A DNA stretch of 64,000 nt from Pseudoalteromonas byunsanensis (GTDB taxonomy: Bacteria > Pseudomonadota > Gammaproteobacteria > Enterobacterales > Alteromonadaceae). The stretch lies in the NCBI RefSeq assembly GCF_001854475.1, contig NZ_MNAN01000028.1, positions 103,640 to 167,639 on the forward strand, written 5' to 3'. A program made the position numbers and the translations under genes. Of this stretch, positions 1 through 8,350 are shown piece by piece (within the stretch, counting starts at the first letter, position 1; every line of letters begins with the position of its first letter). The notes below the pieces were generated by a model. It was not told the DNA's origin. It saw only the letters and a program-made list of their open reading frames with translations, and made no database searches.

Positions 1-688
1 ACTGAGCCTTCTCATAGTTTTCAGGTGTGCCTATATCTAGGTACGCCTCATTGGTGCGCCATCCCAACATTGAACCGATCATACTAGGCACAATGTCTGA
101 ACTAAGATCATAAAACATATTTTTGGGTATTGTTTTAAAATACTTTGAATAGACAGCAGGTGAAAATATAAATAGTGCGCCACTAGCTAAATTCCCAGGT
201 GGATTAGCAACTTTCTCATGAAACTCGCACACCATATTATGATTATCGAGTTGAACAATACCACAGCTACTAGGTTTGTCTGTGGCAAATAAAAGCAGTG
301 TTACATCCGCTTGAGTCGGCCGGTTCTCATGCGCTTGCAACATGTCAGACAGATCGCTTTGGCAATAGTTATCTGCATGTATCACAAAACAGGTATCATG
401 CCGCCAAAAATCACTATTTTTAACTAAAGTACCACCAGTTCCCAACAGTTCTGGTTCATAAACAAGCGAGATTCTTGACTTATATGGGTGCCCAGAAATG
501 TACTGTTCAACTTGTTCGCAAAAATAGTGTGTATTTATCAGGATTTCAGTCACACCTAAGTTGATTAGTTTGTCTATCCATAGTCCCAGCAAGGTCTGTC
601 CATTGATAGGCACTAAGCATTTTGGGATATTATCTGTGAGTGGGCGCAGGCGAGTACCCAGCCCCGCGGCAAGTAAAATAGCTTTCAT
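1..688 (-). CDS. Sugar-1-phosphate nucleotidyltransferase, 3' end outside window
   Basis: The ATG reads leftwards from 688 and the frame stays open to base 1, so the carboxyl end is missing. About 229 residues are visible. The start carries the nucleotidyltransferase signature LLAAGLGTRLRPLTD followed by PKCLVPI, which bind the NTP and Mg. Such enzymes join a sugar 1-phosphate to a nucleotide (MurU, RmlA, HddC and GMP families). The neighbouring kinase and GmhA-like isomerase make a heptose-1-phosphate guanylyl- or similar transferase a reasonable guess, but neither the nucleotide nor the sugar can be read from the sequence. Its start is 1 base after the stop of the upstream gene, so it is probably translationally coupled as the distal part of the large minus-strand operon. 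Confidence 0.85.
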   Translation of the reverse strand, partial: MKAILLAAGLGTRLRPLTDNIPKCLVPINGQTLLGLWIDKLINLGVTEILINTHYFCEQVEQYISGHPYKSRISLVYEPELLGTGGTLVKNSDFWRHDTCFVIHADNYCQSDLSDMLQAHENRPTQADVTLLLFATDKPSSCGIVQLDNHNMVCEFHEKVANPPGNLASGALFIFSPAVYSKYFKTIPKNMFYDLSSDIVPSMIGSMLGWRTNEAYLDIGTPENYEKAQ

Positions 689-689
689 G

Positions 690-2132
690 TTATGTAAAAG
701 ATTCCTTAGCTGCTCGTCTTAGCAATTCGACGGATAATGGGGTGTTACCTGTTGTACTTACCTGACAAGCTGATGCTAGGCTACCTAAATAATATGCAAG
801 CCAAGGGGAAGCGCCTGAAGCTAGCGACAAAGCACTGGCGGCTAAAAAGCAGTCACCGGCTCCAGCTGGGTCTACAGCAAGTTTGTTTATTGCTGGAAGG
901 CGGTCATTTTCCCAGTTTTTGAAATCATCGCTCGGTTTGTGAATTAAAATACCTTCCTCTGCTAGGGTAATAACGAGGTTCCTAGGTTTCGATTTTTCGG
1001 TCAGTTTCTGTGCTAGTATGACTAATCCGTCATCTGGGTTATTCAAAGCTACACGCACTTCTTTTTCTGTAGGAGTGATTAAATCCATACCTATATATCT
1101 TGATATATCACCAACTTGAGATGAAGTCTGACTATCTGCAACCAACTTAATCCCTCTTTTTTTGCATATGGTAGCGACGCGCTCGACGAGGGAGTTTGGT
1201 AATAAGCCGTAATTGAAGTCTGAAAAAACCACTAAATCAGCTTCGTCTACAAGTTTCTCAAGCTGAGCGATAATGGTGTTTTGTAGCTCCTTGGAAATTT
1301 TGTGTTGGCGAACTTGATTAACTCTTAATAAGGTTTTGCTACCAGCCCGATACCTTGTTTTTAATGATGTTGGACGGCTTTCATCACGATAGAAGTAAGG
1401 AGTAACATCGTAATCGTGTATTTTTGATTCGGCATAGAGCGCTGATTTGTCATTTCCTAGAACCGAAATCAAACTAACGCTTTTTGCTCCAATGGCTTTT
1501 ATATGGCCAGCAGTAATGGCCGCACCACCCAAAAACGTATCTGTTCGGCTTGGTGTCATTACAATGGTAGGATCTTCTTGAGACAGTCCCACAGCTGTTC
1601 CTTGCACATATTCATCGACTATTACCTCTCCGATTACCACGGCAGTAATCTTTTTTACGCTTTCAAGGCATTCAGACACTGACTCCATGGTGATATCATG
1701 TCTTTGTGCATAGTCTCTTGATTCAGAATAATCAAAGCTACTTTTGACTCTCTCAGAGCGTGTTATAAATTGTTCTGCATTGGCTTCAAATTCACCAGAA
1801 CCAAAAAATAGCTTGCCGCCGTACTCGTTAAGTGCTTCTAGTTCTGGGTTGTATTTCTCTTCAAACTCTTTGCCCTTTACGACGGCATAAGGCTTCAGCT
1901 CACTAACCAGTTGACTGGGAGTTTGTGTTGTTAAAAAGGCTTCATCAACGCATTCAAGTGATTTTACAAGTTCAAGGCGGTGTTTTTCTTTGACCCTGCT
2001 TTTAACCGACATGGTACTGTCGGTATTAACCGCAACGATGAGTCGATCTCCACACTCTTTAGCGAACTTTAGCAATCTAATATGGCCTGGATGAAGTACG
2101 TCAAAATTACCTTGAACTAAGACCTTATGCAT
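690..2132 (-). CDS. Bifunctional nucleotidyltransferase + PfkB kinase, HldE-like with domains swapped
   Basis: 480 residues. The amino-terminal ~140 residues are a cytidylyltransferase-fold domain (GNFDVLHPGH, with the HxGH pair at His14/His17). Residues ~160-480 are a PfkB/ribokinase-family sugar kinase with the GAGD signature at 424-427, where Asp427 is the expected catalytic base. E. coli HldE (RfaE) has the same two domains in the opposite order, kinase first. In that family the kinase phosphorylates heptose 7-phosphate at C1 and the transferase adds a nucleotide. The nearby GmhA-like isomerase fits a role in making an activated heptose. The gene lies 11 bases after the upstream methyltransferase. 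Biochemical class is fairly sure; the exact substrate is inferred. Confidence 0.85.
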   Translation of the reverse strand: MHKVLVQGNFDVLHPGHIRLLKFAKECGDRLIVAVNTDSTMSVKSRVKEKHRLELVKSLECVDEAFLTTQTPSQLVSELKPYAVVKGKEFEEKYNPELEALNEYGGKLFFGSGEFEANAEQFITRSERVKSSFDYSESRDYAQRHDITMESVSECLESVKKITAVVIGEVIVDEYVQGTAVGLSQEDPTIVMTPSRTDTFLGGAAITAGHIKAIGAKSVSLISVLGNDKSALYAESKIHDYDVTPYFYRDESRPTSLKTRYRAGSKTLLRVNQVRQHKISKELQNTIIAQLEKLVDEADLVVFSDFNYGLLPNSLVERVATICKKRGIKLVADSQTSSQVGDISRYIGMDLITPTEKEVRVALNNPDDGLVILAQKLTEKSKPRNLVITLAEEGILIHKPSDDFKNWENDRLPAINKLAVDPAGAGDCFLAASALSLASGASPWLAYYLGSLASACQVSTTGNTPLSVELLRRAAKESFT

Positions 2133-2143
2133 TTCTGTTACCT

Positions 2144-2800
2144 TTATTTTGGATTACAAGCTAATACAAAAAGGTAATGACACATTGGTGTGTAACCTGT
2201 ATGCAAGACTTCATCATTCATGCCGAATAGAAAAACATTGTGAAAATGTTGTTCAAATGTCTCTTGTAATCTCTCACCAGAGTATAGGTTGACATGCTGT
2301 TCATTTAGCGTTGCATATTTTTCTGCAGTGATGTTGGGAGTACCAATGATAACTGCACCATTGTCTGCTAGGTTTCGCTTTACTGATTCTATGAAAAGGT
2401 GTTCATTTTCAGGGTAGATATGCTCAATCACATCAAGCGAGAAAACCATATCATGTTTACCATAATCAGCTGTGAGTATATCGCTTTGTATAAACTCTAC
2501 TTTTTCGTCAGCTAAGTGCTCTTTAGCCCAGTTTATTGCTCTGTGATCGAAGTCGACCGCATGGATTTTCGAGGCTCTCTCTTTTAGTAGCTGTGTCCCA
2601 AAGCCATCAGAACAACCAAGCTCAATGACGCTGGAGTTTTTCTTCAACATTTTTAAAACGAATTTATATCGAGCTAACGAAAACACCAAATGCTTTGGAT
2701 CTGTATTTGCGTATACCGAGAAATAGGGGCCAAGAGAAAAGGAGTCACCTTTTTCTACGCCCGGAGTGGTGTCAAACCATAGCTTTTTTTCTTTACTCAT
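2144..2800 (-). CDS. Class I SAM-dependent methyltransferase
   Basis: 218 residues with the SAM-binding motif I ELGCSDGFG at about residues 57-65, an acidic residue after the second strand (AVDFD) and the post-I segment FSLDVIEHI typical of the Methyltransf_11/23 group. Family members methylate small molecules, often O- or N-positions of sugars. Its place in a sugar operon suggests that, but the acceptor is unknown. Its ATG overlaps the stop of the upstream WbuC-like gene by one base (TAATG), a sign of translational coupling. Nothing in the sequence separates a sugar methylase from a lipid or peptide one. Confidence 0.85.
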   Translation of the reverse strand: MSKEKKLWFDTTPGVEKGDSFSLGPYFSVYANTDPKHLVFSLARYKFVLKMLKKNSSVIELGCSDGFGTQLLKERASKIHAVDFDHRAINWAKEHLADEKVEFIQSDILTADYGKHDMVFSLDVIEHIYPENEHLFIESVKRNLADNGAVIIGTPNITAEKYATLNEQHVNLYSGERLQETFEQHFHNVFLFGMNDEVLHTGYTPMCHYLFVLACNPK

Positions 2801-3261
2801 TATTTTGTTCCCGTTAGGTATTGGTCATAGTTAGTATCTTGATACCAAGACGCGTAGTCATCCTCAGCTAAAAATGGCCCCTCTGCGATTTCATGCAAAA
2901 CCAGTGGCGTCTCAATAGGGATGGGCAATATATAATAATCACAAGACAAACGCACAAAGCGCGTTTCTTTAAGGCTCATGTCGATGGTTTTTACTAGATT
3001 TCCAATATTGTCAAAAAGTACTAAACGTAGTTTTCCACAAATAATAGCATAAGTGCGTTTGGTACCTTTTCTGCGGTGAGGCTGAAGCTTACTGTGCGCT
3101 GCCATAGAGATAAGCATTTCTTGTATCAGATCGCTTTGCGATTGATGCAAGCAAATACGATATCGACCATTGCTTGCTGCTTGCGCTTGTTTACAAAGGT
3201 GTTCCAAATCAGCGTCTGTAACTGAAAATATATCAGCATTATTAAATATTGCGTTACTCAT
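2800..3261 (-). CDS. wbuC: WbuC-family cupin-fold protein
   Basis: 153 residues resembling the WbuC cupin family found in many O-antigen and capsule clusters. The recognisable stretch is RYRICLHQSQSD, then LISMA, then the first cupin motif around LQPHRRKGTKRTY and the strand GKLRLVLFDNIGN. Most cupins have PHxH followed by a Glu; here the first motif reads PHRR and the usual Glu is replaced by Arg/Thr, so metal binding is doubtful. The biochemical role of WbuC is not established. Its stop overlaps the next gene's start and its own start overlaps the aminotransferase stop by 4 bases (ATGA), so it is firmly part of the operon. Confidence 0.7.
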   Translation of the reverse strand: MSNAIFNNADIFSVTDADLEHLCKQAQAASNGRYRICLHQSQSDLIQEMLISMAAHSKLQPHRRKGTKRTYAIICGKLRLVLFDNIGNLVKTIDMSLKETRFVRLSCDYYILPIPIETPLVLHEIAEGPFLAEDDYASWYQDTNYDQYLTGTK

Positions 3262-4358
3262 AGTGCTTCACAGAATTGTTCTATTAAGTTACAGATTCGT
3301 TCTCTTTGCTCTGGTGTAAGCTTTTCACTTACAGGTATTGCCAATTTAGTTGCAACAAGCTCTCTGGCCAATACCAGGCCTTCATGATTGGCATGCTGAT
3401 AAGCAGGTTGGTCACAGATCAGTATATTGTCGCGTATTCTAGCCTCTACTCCTGCATTTTCTAAAAACTGATACAGATCATCTCGCTTGGGGTGACCAAT
3501 GAGGTATAAAAAATGCGCATGTTCGCTGTAAGTTGGGCATGTTGGAGTTTCAACAAGCCCCTTTAAGCGCTGGTTATAAAACTCAGCGTTTTCCCTTCGA
3601 ATAGCAATTTTATGCTCAAAGCTTTTTATTTTCTCTAGTAAAATAGCAGCTTGCAATGTGTCCATACGACCGTTTATTCCAGCTTCATAGCAATGAGACT
3701 TATTGACCATGCCATTGTAGCGCGCGACCACGAGTTTCTCAGCCAACTCATCGCAATCCGTTAATATCACGCCAGCTTCTCCACAGGCTGCAAGAGATTT
3801 CATGGGGTTTAAGCTTATACATGATGCGATGCCAAAGCTTCCTACTTTTTGCCCCTTATAGTTGGCCCCAAATGCTTGGGAACCATCTTCGATTAGCAGT
3901 AGATTATGTTTAGAAGCAATTTCTTTTAACTTATCATATTCACATGGCAGCCCGGCATAATCCACGGCCAATATCGCTTTTGTTTTACTGGTGATGGCGG
4001 CTTCGATGTGCTCTGGTGAAATATTCAAATCTGACTGAATATCGACAAAAACAGGTTCGGCACCAAGAAGAGCAAATGAGTTTACAGAAGCTATCCAAGA
4101 CAGAGGTGTCGTGATGATTTCGTCTCCCGCTCCAATGCCTAAGCATTTAAAAGTTAAATAGAGCGCATCTGTTCCTGAACCAACACAAATAGCGTGTTTT
4201 CTGTCAGCATATTTAGCTACTTGGCTTTCAAACTGGTCGTGTTCTGGGCCTAAAATGAAGATACCGTGATCAAACACACGCTCGACGGCTTCTAATAGCG
4301 ATTGTTTTTCTGCCTGAGTTATAGACAGGTCCAAAAATGGAATTTTATTCTGAGACAT
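3258..4358 (-). CDS. DegT/DnrJ/EryC1 PLP-dependent sugar aminotransferase
   Basis: 366 residues from the ATG at 4358. The open frame extends 29 codons upstream, but only by running into the neighbouring gene, and the family start (SQNKIPFLDL) fits 4358. The PLP-binding residues are visible: GSGTDALYL near residue 60, the ED pair near 157-158 and the Schiff-base lysine Lys187 in NPMKSLAACGEAG. These enzymes transfer an amino group from glutamate onto a keto-sugar nucleotide. The SDR dehydratase at 15224-16213 could supply the 4-keto sugar, and the formyltransferase at 6476-7198 could acylate the new amine. It overlaps the upstream gene by 14 bases. Confidence 0.88.
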   Translation of the reverse strand: MSQNKIPFLDLSITQAEKQSLLEAVERVFDHGIFILGPEHDQFESQVAKYADRKHAICVGSGTDALYLTFKCLGIGAGDEIITTPLSWIASVNSFALLGAEPVFVDIQSDLNISPEHIEAAITSKTKAILAVDYAGLPCEYDKLKEIASKHNLLLIEDGSQAFGANYKGQKVGSFGIASCISLNPMKSLAACGEAGVILTDCDELAEKLVVARYNGMVNKSHCYEAGINGRMDTLQAAILLEKIKSFEHKIAIRRENAEFYNQRLKGLVETPTCPTYSEHAHFLYLIGHPKRDDLYQFLENAGVEARIRDNILICDQPAYQHANHEGLVLARELVATKLAIPVSEKLTPEQRERICNLIEQFCEAL

Positions 4359-5661
4359 GATTGGCCTCGTTCGATGATAAATAGTGCTTCTCGTGCAGCG
4401 TGAGGAAGTGCTCAAAAGCTTGATCAATTGCCTCAAAAGAGTCATTTTCCCACACTAAGTGTTGGAGTTCATTTTGCCTAAACCAGTACTGCTCGCCAAT
4501 TGGAATACCGAGTTTTTTAAATAAACTCGGAGATATTGCAGGGTTCTTCTCATTGGTCCATATGAAATTGATATACCTACAATCTTTAATGAAGTTAAGT
4601 ACCAGCGTGGGGCCATTATTAACGCTGAAGTTTACAAATGCAGTTTGATAAAATGCTACACGAAGCGCAAAATCAAGACTTGCAGCGGGCATATAATGAA
4701 CATCTAAATCTGCAAACTCTTCGGGTTCTTTGTCAAAACTATGGTATGTATCTCTTATCACTACAATTAGGTATTCCTGATTATTTAGTGTTGCAAGAAA
4801 TTTAGCCCATTCCTTAAGGTTTGAGTTCCTTTCTGGGGAGTATGCGTACTCCCTTAAAGTGAGTGTGATGAGCTTTCTACCTTTAAGGAGTCGCTGAACA
4901 AAGTTATTGACTAAAACTGTTGCATTGCTTGGAGCTGAAAATGAGCAAAAATCGTGATTAGTAACACGTGTTCTTGGTAAGTCAGATGTGGCGAGGGTTT
5001 TATCTCGATACTCTAACGTATAGTCAGCGGGGAAAAGGTGCTTATTTTTTGTTAAAGGTTGTGCATCTTCGCGCAGCGGAAGCACTGAGATACCTGCACA
5101 TGATGGAATGCATTCAAAGTTACCACGGAGTATTTTGTCAATTCTCCATTGGTAATCCACACTGCTAAAATAAGTAGCTGAGCCCAAATGTCCACCTTGC
5201 TCACTGCGGCTGGGCACAACCACAAAATGGATATGGTCTAATCCAAGTGATTTTCTTTTTAGCTCGGCCAAAACGCAAAATACAGTGACGTCGTAACATG
5301 GAAGGTTAAAAGATAAATCATAAAACGCATATAGTGTATTGTTTTTACTCACGCTTGAGAGCGAAATATCAGTAAGTGGTACAGGAATTTTCTTATGATA
5401 ATCAAAAAAATATAACTGCTCTAATGTGAACCCATTGTTGATTAAGTTAGCGCTTATCTCTGCCACAAATTCTGAGCAAATAACAACTCTGTCTATCTCA
5501 TTTCGGTTCATTTTGACCAATTGTTCTAGACTTAATGAAGGCTCTCCTTGATAGCTCTCACCACCTTTGGTACAGGCAAAAATATTTGAACCTTTATTAA
5601 ACCGAGAGTTTAAAAACAGGGTCGTCGTTTCGTTTATGCCGTAAATTACTGTATACATCAT
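4345..5661 (-). CDS. Unknown protein with N-terminal Rossmann-like module; possible glycosyltransferase
   Basis: 438 residues and not confidently assigned. Residues ~1-95 look like the small nucleotide-sugar-binding Rossmann module that recurs in three other proteins of this locus (YTVIYGINETT at the start; VVICSEFV and LEQLYFFDYHKK later). Residues ~250-420 have strand patterns such as LITLTLREYAY and YLIVVIRDTYHSF, then VNFSVNNGPTLVLNF, which recall the C-terminal half of GT-B glycosyltransferases, but no diagnostic motif is present. If it is a glycosyltransferase, it is the only candidate in the sugar locus. Two adjacent Met codons (5661, 5658) could each be the start. The gene is separated from the upstream sulfotransferase by 21 bases. 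Confidence 0.6.
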   Translation of the reverse strand: MMYTVIYGINETTTLFLNSRFNKGSNIFACTKGGESYQGEPSLSLEQLVKMNRNEIDRVVICSEFVAEISANLINNGFTLEQLYFFDYHKKIPVPLTDISLSSVSKNNTLYAFYDLSFNLPCYDVTVFCVLAELKRKSLGLDHIHFVVVPSRSEQGGHLGSATYFSSVDYQWRIDKILRGNFECIPSCAGISVLPLREDAQPLTKNKHLFPADYTLEYRDKTLATSDLPRTRVTNHDFCSFSAPSNATVLVNNFVQRLLKGRKLITLTLREYAYSPERNSNLKEWAKFLATLNNQEYLIVVIRDTYHSFDKEPEEFADLDVHYMPAASLDFALRVAFYQTAFVNFSVNNGPTLVLNFIKDCRYINFIWTNEKNPAISPSLFKKLGIPIGEQYWFRQNELQHLVWENDSFEAIDQAFEHFLTLHEKHYLSSNEANHVSE

Positions 5662-5682
5662 AATTCCAAAGATGATTGCGTT

Positions 5683-6462
5683 TTAAGGTTGCTTCAATGC
5701 AAAGTACTTTATTTCATCGTGCAACTCCAAGACTTCTTGCAGTTCTTCAATATTGCTGACTATTTCGCCTATATCTTTTGTTGGCAGTTTTTTTGTAACA
5801 GGCTTTTTAGTTACGCTCATTGCATCCTCTTGGCTACAATTACTGCCAATAAATTGAGTTAGAGCGTAAAATTGTGCCTCAATGTCGCTGTAATCTAAAC
5901 TATAGAAGTTGCTTACCCTGCAACGTAGCTTCTCAACAGCTAAGTCGTTTTTTAACAAATTACGCATCAGCCTTCTACAGTGCCCGTGGTCAATCGTCCT
6001 TGGAGAATTATCGGATTCAGACTTATCGTCCTGAGAGTTAGACTTAAGAGTTTTTAAAAGAATAGAAGCTTCCTCAACTGCAACATCGTCATTAAGAATA
6101 TTGATTGGCTTGCCTCGCATGATAGAAGAAAATACTTCTACATAACTTCTGGTTAAGTGAATAACTTTGATCTCGGGATCGATTGTCTCTAAGAGTTCTA
6201 ATAACTCTTCATCGGTGTGATATCGCGGATCAAATACCAACTTAGAACCAACAATGGGGGCGGTTGAAGATATGCTCTCTAGTGCTTTTTTACAACTAAA
6301 GTCTTTACTATCAACTCTAATATGCAGAGGATGAGGATCGTATGGTGGTTTCCATTTAAACTCATACTCGACCTTTACATCACTAAGCTGGCCTAGCATG
6401 GTTTCAAGCCAAGTGGAGCCAGATCGTCCATTACTGATAATTAAAAATTTATTTTGTTTCAT
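5683..6462 (-). CDS. PAPS-dependent sulfotransferase family protein
   Basis: 259 residues. The start LIISNGRSGSTWLETML (about residues 7-23) is the phosphosulfate-binding loop of the sulfotransferase superfamily, and IHLTRSYVEVFSS near residue 100 matches the 3'-phosphate-binding motif (Arg followed by Ser). The enzyme would move sulfate from PAPS to a hydroxyl, presumably on a sugar made by this operon, which would add negative charge to a surface glycan. Sulfated glycans are common in marine bacteria. The acceptor is not visible in the sequence. Some relatives act on lipids or on protein tyrosine, so the sugar assignment rests on context only. Confidence 0.8.
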   Translation of the reverse strand: MKQNKFLIISNGRSGSTWLETMLGQLSDVKVEYEFKWKPPYDPHPLHIRVDSKDFSCKKALESISSTAPIVGSKLVFDPRYHTDEELLELLETIDPEIKVIHLTRSYVEVFSSIMRGKPINILNDDVAVEEASILLKTLKSNSQDDKSESDNSPRTIDHGHCRRLMRNLLKNDLAVEKLRCRVSNFYSLDYSDIEAQFYALTQFIGSNCSQEDAMSVTKKPVTKKLPTKDIGEIVSNIEELQEVLELHDEIKYFALKQP

Positions 6463-6475
6463 ATTGATCGAACTC

Positions 6476-7198
6476 CTAGGCTTCCAAAGTCACAGATACT
6501 TTGTATTTGACACCGTCAATAATTACTTCTGGTTTTGATGTGTCATTGAAATCGTGAGATAGGGCCCAGTTAATTGTGTCTTGAATAGACATAACTTCTT
6601 GGCCCTCTTTTACTCTGTCTTGGTTTGTTTGTTTTCTGGTGTGATAGACTGCATCGCCCGTTTGCGCAATGGGTTTGATGGCACCTGATTCTATATCGGT
6701 CCAATTCTCCTTGAATAAATTCAAACAAGCATCAAGCAAGGCTTCATGTAGTTGTGCGCCTTTAGTTGGGAACTGGTAGTGGACCTTTTTTTGGCAATAT
6801 ACATCCCCGTCATCGATGCCTTGCGCAACAGTTATGATAGACACGCCTGCTTCAGTTTTGTCTCTGAGTGTCCAGGCCGCACAATCATTCCCTTTATTTA
6901 AAGGTACTAAAGAGGGGTGAATATTGAGGCTGTTTTCGAAGCTGTCTATCAATTCTGGCTCTAACTTTATTGAGCTCCAAATGGTGAGTAACCATTGCTT
7001 GTCAATTTCTTGGTTTTTCGCAAGCTCTGTTTGTAATCCTGAGTAATATATTTGATAGGGGACTTGAAACGTTTGGCACAGCGAAATGATGCCCACCTCT
7101 TGATCGTTAGGTACAACAACAAGCTCTGGCTTGGTAGCATCTTGTATCAAAAAACTAAGTACTTCTTTTCCGAGCCACCCGGACATAAACGCTAGCAC
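6476..7198 (-). CDS. Formyltransferase-family enzyme, likely sugar N-formyltransferase
   Basis: 240 residues of the formyl_trans_N fold. The catalytic trio expected from ArnA and methionyl-tRNA formyltransferase is present: Asn92 and His94 in NIHPSLVP and Asp130 in GIDDGDV. The reaction would transfer formyl from 10-formyl-tetrahydrofolate to an amino sugar. Length and the missing tRNA-binding C-terminal domain argue against a true methionyl-tRNA formyltransferase. The start is a GTG at 7198 that overlaps the stop of the upstream methyltransferase by one base; it is preferred over the ATG four codons in because the first beta-strand (LAFMSGWLG) would otherwise be cut. It pairs naturally with the aminotransferase at 3258-4358. 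Confidence 0.85.
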   Translation of the reverse strand: MLAFMSGWLGKEVLSFLIQDATKPELVVVPNDQEVGIISLCQTFQVPYQIYYSGLQTELAKNQEIDKQWLLTIWSSIKLEPELIDSFENSLNIHPSLVPLNKGNDCAAWTLRDKTEAGVSIITVAQGIDDGDVYCQKKVHYQFPTKGAQLHEALLDACLNLFKENWTDIESGAIKPIAQTGDAVYHTRKQTNQDRVKEGQEVMSIQDTINWALSHDFNDTSKPEVIIDGVKYKVSVTLEA

Positions 7199-8346
7199 TA
7201 TAATAACTCCTGACTAAATGGGGGAACTAATGATGTTAGACCAAAGTTGTGTTCAAGCTTTTGGCTGATTTGCTTTGCTTGTTCAATTGGAAACGGCAGT
7301 ATTACTGGAATATCTTTGTTTGCTTGAGCAGGCGGCATTACAGCTACACCTTCAATTAATTGATTTAGAGAACTGGTATCTTCATCTAAGTAGCCAACAA
7401 TGTTTAAACCATAATTAGCAGCCAACCACCGTGCCACGTAGGTTGTGCCAAGAATATATAGAGGCATCGAACTATTGGCGTACTGCTTTAACTGAAAATC
7501 AATTTTTTTCAGTAGACGAATATTTTCCTCCAGAGCGTGTTCACATTGCTTAGGCTTGAACTTTTTAGGTTCTGCTTTTTTACAAATTAAGGTCATTTCC
7601 TTTGGCAACGTCGTGGTATCTAAATGCATTACTTCAAAGCCATAACCTGCCAGCAAATTCGTTAAGCCATTCGGCGTAAAGTTGTAATATTGTTCGTATA
7701 TTATTGGCAGGAAGTAGTTACTCTCCAAATTGTTGGTCTGTAAATACAACACGCCGTTTGAAGCGAGTTTATTATATAAGCTAGCCAATAATTCGGGTAA
7801 ATCTGCTATGTGCTCAAGTACATGAGTAACAACTATAATATCAAAATTTTCAGCTAATTTAGAAATTGGTGAGGTGGTAAAATGAGTATTCTCAGAGATT
7901 GACTCAACTTTACTTTTAAAGCGGTCGCTGACATCAACACCGTATAAGTGCCAAAAAGGGAAGCCATCATGGAAGTTTTGTAAGAACGAGCCATAGTGAC
8001 AGCCAATATCTAGTAACTTACCGGTACTCTTTATGTCGATATTCTCTTTTAATTTTAGGTAGTTATATTTTGACTTAGTAATCCCGCCTGCATGCACATT
8101 AAACAACACCTTGGTTTCTTGGCTGGTACCCACACTGTGCAGCGTATATCTATTATAGATACTATCGATAACATGACTACTTGCCTCGCAGCCAAGATGA
8201 GATTTACTCAGGGTTTGACAGTCATTGCACCAGTACGCATTAATTGGCATATCTACGTGTTGTCCATCGGATGCAACTGAGGTTTGCGTTGTCAGGTAAA
8301 GCTTAGTATTTAGCGACTGACATAGTGGGCATTTGAACTGTTCCAT
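7198..8346 (-). CDS. Zinc-ribbon SAM methyltransferase with C-terminal Rossmann module
   Basis: 382 residues. The order resembles NDP-sugar C-methyltransferases (TylC3/CloU type): an N-terminal zinc-binding region with CPLCQS (from residue 6) and CNDCQT, a SAM domain with LLDIGCHYGSF and VVTHVLEHI, and a C-terminal ~95-residue Rossmann-like module (PLYILGTTYVARWL, then IVGYLDED). In the best-studied members the enzyme adds a branching methyl to a keto-sugar nucleotide. Other relatives do O-methylation, so C-methylation is likely but not certain. The stop is shared by one base with the next gene and the start lies 4 bases after the dehydrogenase stop. Confidence 0.8.
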   Translation of the reverse strand: MEQFKCPLCQSLNTKLYLTTQTSVASDGQHVDMPINAYWCNDCQTLSKSHLGCEASSHVIDSIYNRYTLHSVGTSQETKVLFNVHAGGITKSKYNYLKLKENIDIKSTGKLLDIGCHYGSFLQNFHDGFPFWHLYGVDVSDRFKSKVESISENTHFTTSPISKLAENFDIIVVTHVLEHIADLPELLASLYNKLASNGVLYLQTNNLESNYFLPIIYEQYYNFTPNGLTNLLAGYGFEVMHLDTTTLPKEMTLICKKAEPKKFKPKQCEHALEENIRLLKKIDFQLKQYANSSMPLYILGTTYVARWLAANYGLNIVGYLDEDTSSLNQLIEGVAVMPPAQANKDIPVILPFPIEQAKQISQKLEHNFGLTSLVPPFSQELL

Positions 8347-8350
8347 TTGT

